The position numbers and the translations under genes were made by a program. A stretch of 7,987 bases of DNA from Burkholderiales bacterium (GTDB lineage: Bacteria; Pseudomonadota; Gammaproteobacteria; Burkholderiales; SG8-39). The DNA lies in the NCBI GenBank assembly GCA_919902965.1, contig CAKKSJ010000329.1:1-7987 (forward strand), given 5' to 3'. Shown one piece after another: positions 5,793 through 7,987 of the stretch (within the stretch, counting starts at the first letter, position 1; every line of letters begins with the position of its first letter). The notes under the pieces were generated by a model, which saw only the letters and a list, made by a program, of their open reading frames with translations, did not search any database and had not been told where the DNA came from.

Positions 5793-6719
5793 CTATGCAA
5801 CATCCGTTACCGCGTGCGGGGGCGCTTTTGGTGGGTGATGCTGGAAATATGAAAGTAACTGAAAATATCGCATAGCTAACTTTGAATCTCCAGCGGTGCG
5901 AAAACGAACATATTCTTCCGAGATAAATTTTAGGGCGTCTTCATACATACCTAGGTGCTCATGGCGCGATACGGCCTCTCGAAAGGCGTCCCCGAGGTAA
6001 TGAATTATCCATTGACCGTCGAGGTCCCTTAGAAGCATTTGCAAACACATTTTGGCCATCGTCGCGCTGTACCGAGATGGCTTATCCGTCGGCGGAAGAG
6101 CATCGACGGCCTTCAAAAACTCAATCATTCTTGCGCCCACCGCAATTCGCGGATATTGGGCAACTTCGCTTTCCAGCTCGTACGATCTTGCTATGGCTGG
6201 GCCGTAGAGTTCGCCCGGCCTAAGTTCAGTGCCCCACGCTATCTCAATTCCACCACGGATCGGGTTACGAAATTGGTGACCGAGATTCATCAAGCAAAGA
6301 GAGCCCGCCATACCAATAAGCGCGAAAGCGCCATTTATCTGAACAGGCGCTTCCTTGTTACCTAAACAGCTAAACGCAACCAATCCATCCGACCAATACT
6401 GTACGCAGAGTTGCTTTTCCTGCACTTTGTCCCACTCTTCACGGAGGTCCGGGGGAAGAGATTGTCGTGTTTGTGAGTCACTCCGTTTGAGGAACGTCTC
6501 CACAAATTGGTTCGTCTGCGTCTGGAGTCGTGTTATCGGACGAATGGTCTTCTTCAGTACCTCATCGACAAATGTTAACCGTTGCTCTTCTGTGGTGATC
6601 CATGGAAGAAGACCTTGATCGCGAAGAGCATGGCGCTGTCCAAGAATGTCTAGAAAACAAACGCAATAGTTGAACACTGAGAATGCCGGTGGTGCCTCAG
6701 CAGGCTTATCCGTGTCCAT
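5793..6719 (-). CDS. class III nucleotide-cyclase-like protein, function unknown
   Basis: A 308-residue soluble protein that I cannot name. Motifs follow the order of a class III cyclase catalytic domain: NYCVCFLDILGQ (about 18-28, Asp24 at the first metal position), VQYWSDGLVAF (106-116, Asp111 at the second), IRGGIEIAWG (154-163), and YGPAIARSYELES (172-184) followed by YPRIAVG. By this alignment the usual Asn and Arg of the N-x-x-x-R signature are replaced by Ala177 and Glu181, so activity or nucleotide choice may differ. The C-terminal 110 residues are helical with no recognised domain. The frame is open upstream to 6911, but the ATG at 6719 is preferred: it overlaps the TGA of the upstream membrane-protein gene (TGATG), and the extra 64 residues translate that gene out of frame. 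Base composition is lower in G+C than the flanks. A cyclic-nucleotide signalling role, perhaps in phage defence as in Pycsar, is inference only. Confidence 0.7.
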   Translation of the reverse strand: MDTDKPAEAPPAFSVFNYCVCFLDILGQRHALRDQGLLPWITTEEQRLTFVDEVLKKTIRPITRLQTQTNQFVETFLKRSDSQTRQSLPPDLREEWDKVQEKQLCVQYWSDGLVAFSCLGNKEAPVQINGAFALIGMAGSLCLMNLGHQFRNPIRGGIEIAWGTELRPGELYGPAIARSYELESEVAQYPRIAVGARMIEFLKAVDALPPTDKPSRYSATMAKMCLQMLLRDLDGQWIIHYLGDAFREAVSRHEHLGMYEDALKFISEEYVRFRTAGDSKLAMRYFQLLSYFQHHPPKAPPHAVTDVA

Positions 6720-7105
6720 CAGGATGGTTCTTGTGAAGTCGCAAGTTCTAGCAGCCGTGCCGCGAATTTCTCTTGCAGTATGCCAATCGGTGCCGTTGGG
6801 ACAAGCGATTGAAGTCCTAATGTCACTATTGGCCACAGGCCTGCCAGAACCGCCGTGGGGTACCGTTGGTGATATGCGAGATATATTGCGGCGATAATCG
6901 ATGCTGCCCATTTCATGTCAACGAAGTGAACGCCAAATTCGGCCCAATACAGGCTTACGAATTTGCACCGCAGCGGTGCCCATAACCAAGTGGCGATTAG
7001 TAGTCCGACTACAACATGGAGCCAAGGTATAAATATGAGTGCTATGGGCGCAACGGGCTGGGCTAAGAATAGCGGCCACTGCCCCCATTCAATCGCTCGC
7101 AGCAT
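6719..7105 (-). CDS. small multi-pass membrane protein, unknown function
   Basis: A 128-residue hydrophobic protein. Probable membrane helices lie at about residues 11-27, 29-46, 66-79 and 85-102, with a short polar C-terminus (about 108-128, EKFAARLLELATSQEPS). Aromatic residues, notably tryptophans, cluster at the helix edges. No signal peptide, enzyme motif or known domain is recognised. The ATG at 7105 is the only in-frame start after an upstream stop; its ribosome binding site is weak. The TGA stop shares one base with the ATG of the cyclase-like gene, so the two should be translationally coupled and probably work together. The membrane protein could be an effector or a membrane anchor for the soluble protein. 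The gene shares the lower G+C of its partner. Confidence 0.65.
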   Translation of the reverse strand: MLRAIEWGQWPLFLAQPVAPIALIFIPWLHVVVGLLIATWLWAPLRCKFVSLYWAEFGVHFVDMKWAASIIAAIYLAYHQRYPTAVLAGLWPIVTLGLQSLVPTAPIGILQEKFAARLLELATSQEPS

Positions 7106-7594
7106 GCACCATGTTGCCTAGTCATTTTCCGCAACGTCGGGAACAAAGGGCTTACCGGTGTGTGGCCAAAGCATAGATTAATGGCCTTCTAAACTATTTG
7201 CCCGTCTATGTAACACGGGGGCCTACGGATACCTAGCCTAGGCCAGGGTGGTAGCTTTGTCCATAGACCTGAAGACCGGGTTCGCGCGGGCCCGAAATTG
7301 ACGTTCGAGCGCCGGCAAGGGTCAAGCTACTCCGCGATTACCGCCGTTGTAGTGCCTAGACCTGTACCTGGATGGCTCGCCGCCAGGGGCTCGAACCACG
7401 CCAGCGGCCCAGCCGGAATGTCCGGCCGGACGGAGCAGATAGGCTGAAGATCGGCTCTGCAAGCCATTCTCCAGCCATACTGCATCCTCGCACGCGCGAG
7501 CCGCAGCTGCGAGCACGCGACCCGTGCCGCATCGCCGCCGACCGGGTACATGCCCCGCGCGATCACTCTGTCGGCCGTAACACCGCGAATCCTG
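7106..7594. other. gene-free interval upstream of the membrane-protein operon
   Basis: I see no convincing gene in these 489 bases; the frames present are short, arginine-rich and unlike any family I know. The first 100 or so bases are A/T-richer and presumably hold the promoter of the membrane-protein operon (- strand), but no clear -35/-10 pair stands out. From about 7270 the composition returns to G+C-rich. GGGGCTCGAACC at 7386-7397 looks like the antisense of a tRNA T-arm, but no tRNA can be folded around it. The interval may be decayed coding DNA at the edge of the accessory patch. Confidence 0.4.
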
Positions 7595-7855
7595 TTACGT
7601 GCTCTTGCTACCGCGCCGCCGCGCAGGCTTGCTCGGCAGTTTTTCCGGCTTGTTCGGTCCCCAGACGCGCCTGAAATAAGAGTCGGCCAGGTGCAGCGCG
7701 CCCACCGGATTGTGCGCGAGCACGCGGTCCTTGACCACGAGGTTCGTGACCAGCCCCTTAGCATGGCGGATGAACAGGCTGTCGTGGCCCACGCACAGGC
7801 CCATGATCACGTCGAGCTCGCAGCCGGCACGGTTGAGCAGTTCAGCGCGCACTTC
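7595..7855 (-). pseudogene. C-terminal remnant of a DUF1847-family gene
   Basis: The frame encodes about 86 residues that match the end of DUF1847 proteins: AELLNRAGCELDVIMGLCVGHDSLFI, then KGLVTNLVVKDRVLAHNPVGALHLADSYFRR and a basic tail to a TGA stop. The family is larger, with a cysteine-rich N-terminal part thought to bind metal, and none of that is found upstream. Just upstream, in frame, an inverted-repeat element begins at 7857 and supplies a stop codon at 7871-7873. Beyond the element no frame continues the family. A GTG at 7850-7852 could start a short product, but the family reads through this point (as PEVRAELLN), so I treat the gene as truncated. Function of the family is not established to my knowledge. 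Confidence 0.75.
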
Positions 7856-7856
7856 G

Positions 7857-7899
7857 GGGTCAGAGACGAATTAGTCCGCAATTAATTCGTCTCTGACCC
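7857..7899. repeat. 43-base element with perfect 17-bp inverted repeat
   Basis: Left arm GGGTCAGAGACGAATTA (7857-7873) and right arm TAATTCGTCTCTGACCC (7883-7899) are exact reverse complements around a 9-base loop (7874-7882). It stands where the DUF1847-like frame is broken. Its form recalls the short palindromic repeats scattered through proteobacterial genomes beside IS200-like REP-associated transposases; GGGTCAGAG-type ends are familiar in that setting, but this is from memory. No transposase is visible in the window. As RNA it would form a very stable hairpin and could also stop transcription. Confidence 0.85.
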
Positions 7900-7969
7900 T
7901 AGGTACTCGCTGCGGGAGCTGCAGAAGGAAATGCTTGCTCAGTCTGAGAAGGCGACTGATCATGATCAT
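7871..7969 (-). CDS. possible short ORF with strong ribosome binding site
   Basis: On the - strand GGAGG (7975-7979) lies five bases before an ATG (7967-7969), a textbook start. The frame runs 32 residues (MIMISRLLRLSKHFLLQLPQ...) to a TAA formed inside the inverted repeat at 7871-7873. The last residues are encoded by the repeat itself. No family is recognised. It may be the 5' end of a gene cut by the repeat insertion, a small hydrophobic/basic peptide, or chance. The start site is the only strong evidence. Confidence 0.3.
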   Translation of the reverse strand: MIMISRLLRLSKHFLLQLPQRVPRVRDELIAD

Positions 7970-7987
7970 GATAGCCTCCGGTTTGGC

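Noticed and set aside
6720..6911. N-terminal extension of the cyclase-like protein to an upstream ATG
   Set aside because: The extension overlaps the membrane-protein gene out of frame and is not hydrophobic or domain-like; the TGATG overlap at 6719 is a better start.
7373..7450. Possible tRNA gene or tRNA fragment on the - strand (TTCGAGC loop, CCA-like end)
   Set aside because: The T-stem has a mismatch, no matching 5' acceptor strand (TCGCCGC) exists upstream, and no D or anticodon arm can be drawn.
7372..7674. 100-codon + strand frame beginning MARRQGLEPRQ
   Set aside because: It is Arg/Pro/Ala-rich, overlaps the end of the DUF1847-like remnant in antisense, and matches no family.
1..7987. 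CRISPR array, rRNA, riboswitch or replication origin
   Set aside because: No regularly spaced repeats, no rRNA segments, and no FMN-riboswitch-like region are visible; the upstream part of the riboflavin gene lies outside the window.

Overview
The window reads as chromosomal DNA of a G+C-rich proteobacterium, most likely beta- or gammaproteobacterial. This rests on the protein families and the strong G/C bias at third codon positions in the first 4.1 kb; no rRNA or other taxonomic marker is present, so the placement is an inference. It splits into a conserved left part, a patch of accessory genes in the middle, and a decayed right edge.

Left part (1-4120, all + strand): the 3' end of the riboflavin synthase gene, then a two-gene signalling operon. 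The first gene is a membrane-anchored sensor histidine kinase with a helical periplasmic domain. The second, 12 bases downstream, is a soluble protein fusing a Ser/Thr protein kinase to two response-regulator receiver domains. The likely circuit is that the histidine kinase phosphorylates one or both receivers, which then set the activity of the Ser/Thr kinase.

Middle (4121-5792): two complete type II toxin-antitoxin modules face each other tail to tail. One is higB-higA on + with a 21-bp operator over its promoter. The other is a phd/yefM-like antitoxin with a relE/parE-like toxin on -, with a near-perfect 16-bp palindrome upstream.

Accessory operon (5793-7105, - strand): a 128-residue multi-pass membrane protein and a 308-residue soluble protein whose stop and start codons overlap (TGATG). 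Base composition here is visibly lower in G+C than on either side, which suggests recent acquisition. The soluble protein carries motifs in the order expected of a class III nucleotide cyclase (FLDILG, then SDG, then RGGI...YGPAI...LES), but two canonical catalytic positions appear replaced. Such a cyclase-like protein coupled to a small membrane protein, beside toxin-antitoxin genes, is the best candidate for an undescribed signalling or defence system in this window.

Right edge (7106-7987): about 490 bases without a convincing gene, then a C-terminal remnant of a DUF1847-like gene (- strand). It is cut at its 5' side by a perfect 17-bp inverted repeat (7857-7899) that looks like a small mobile palindromic element. 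Beyond it lies a short reading frame with a good ribosome binding site, then the window ends.
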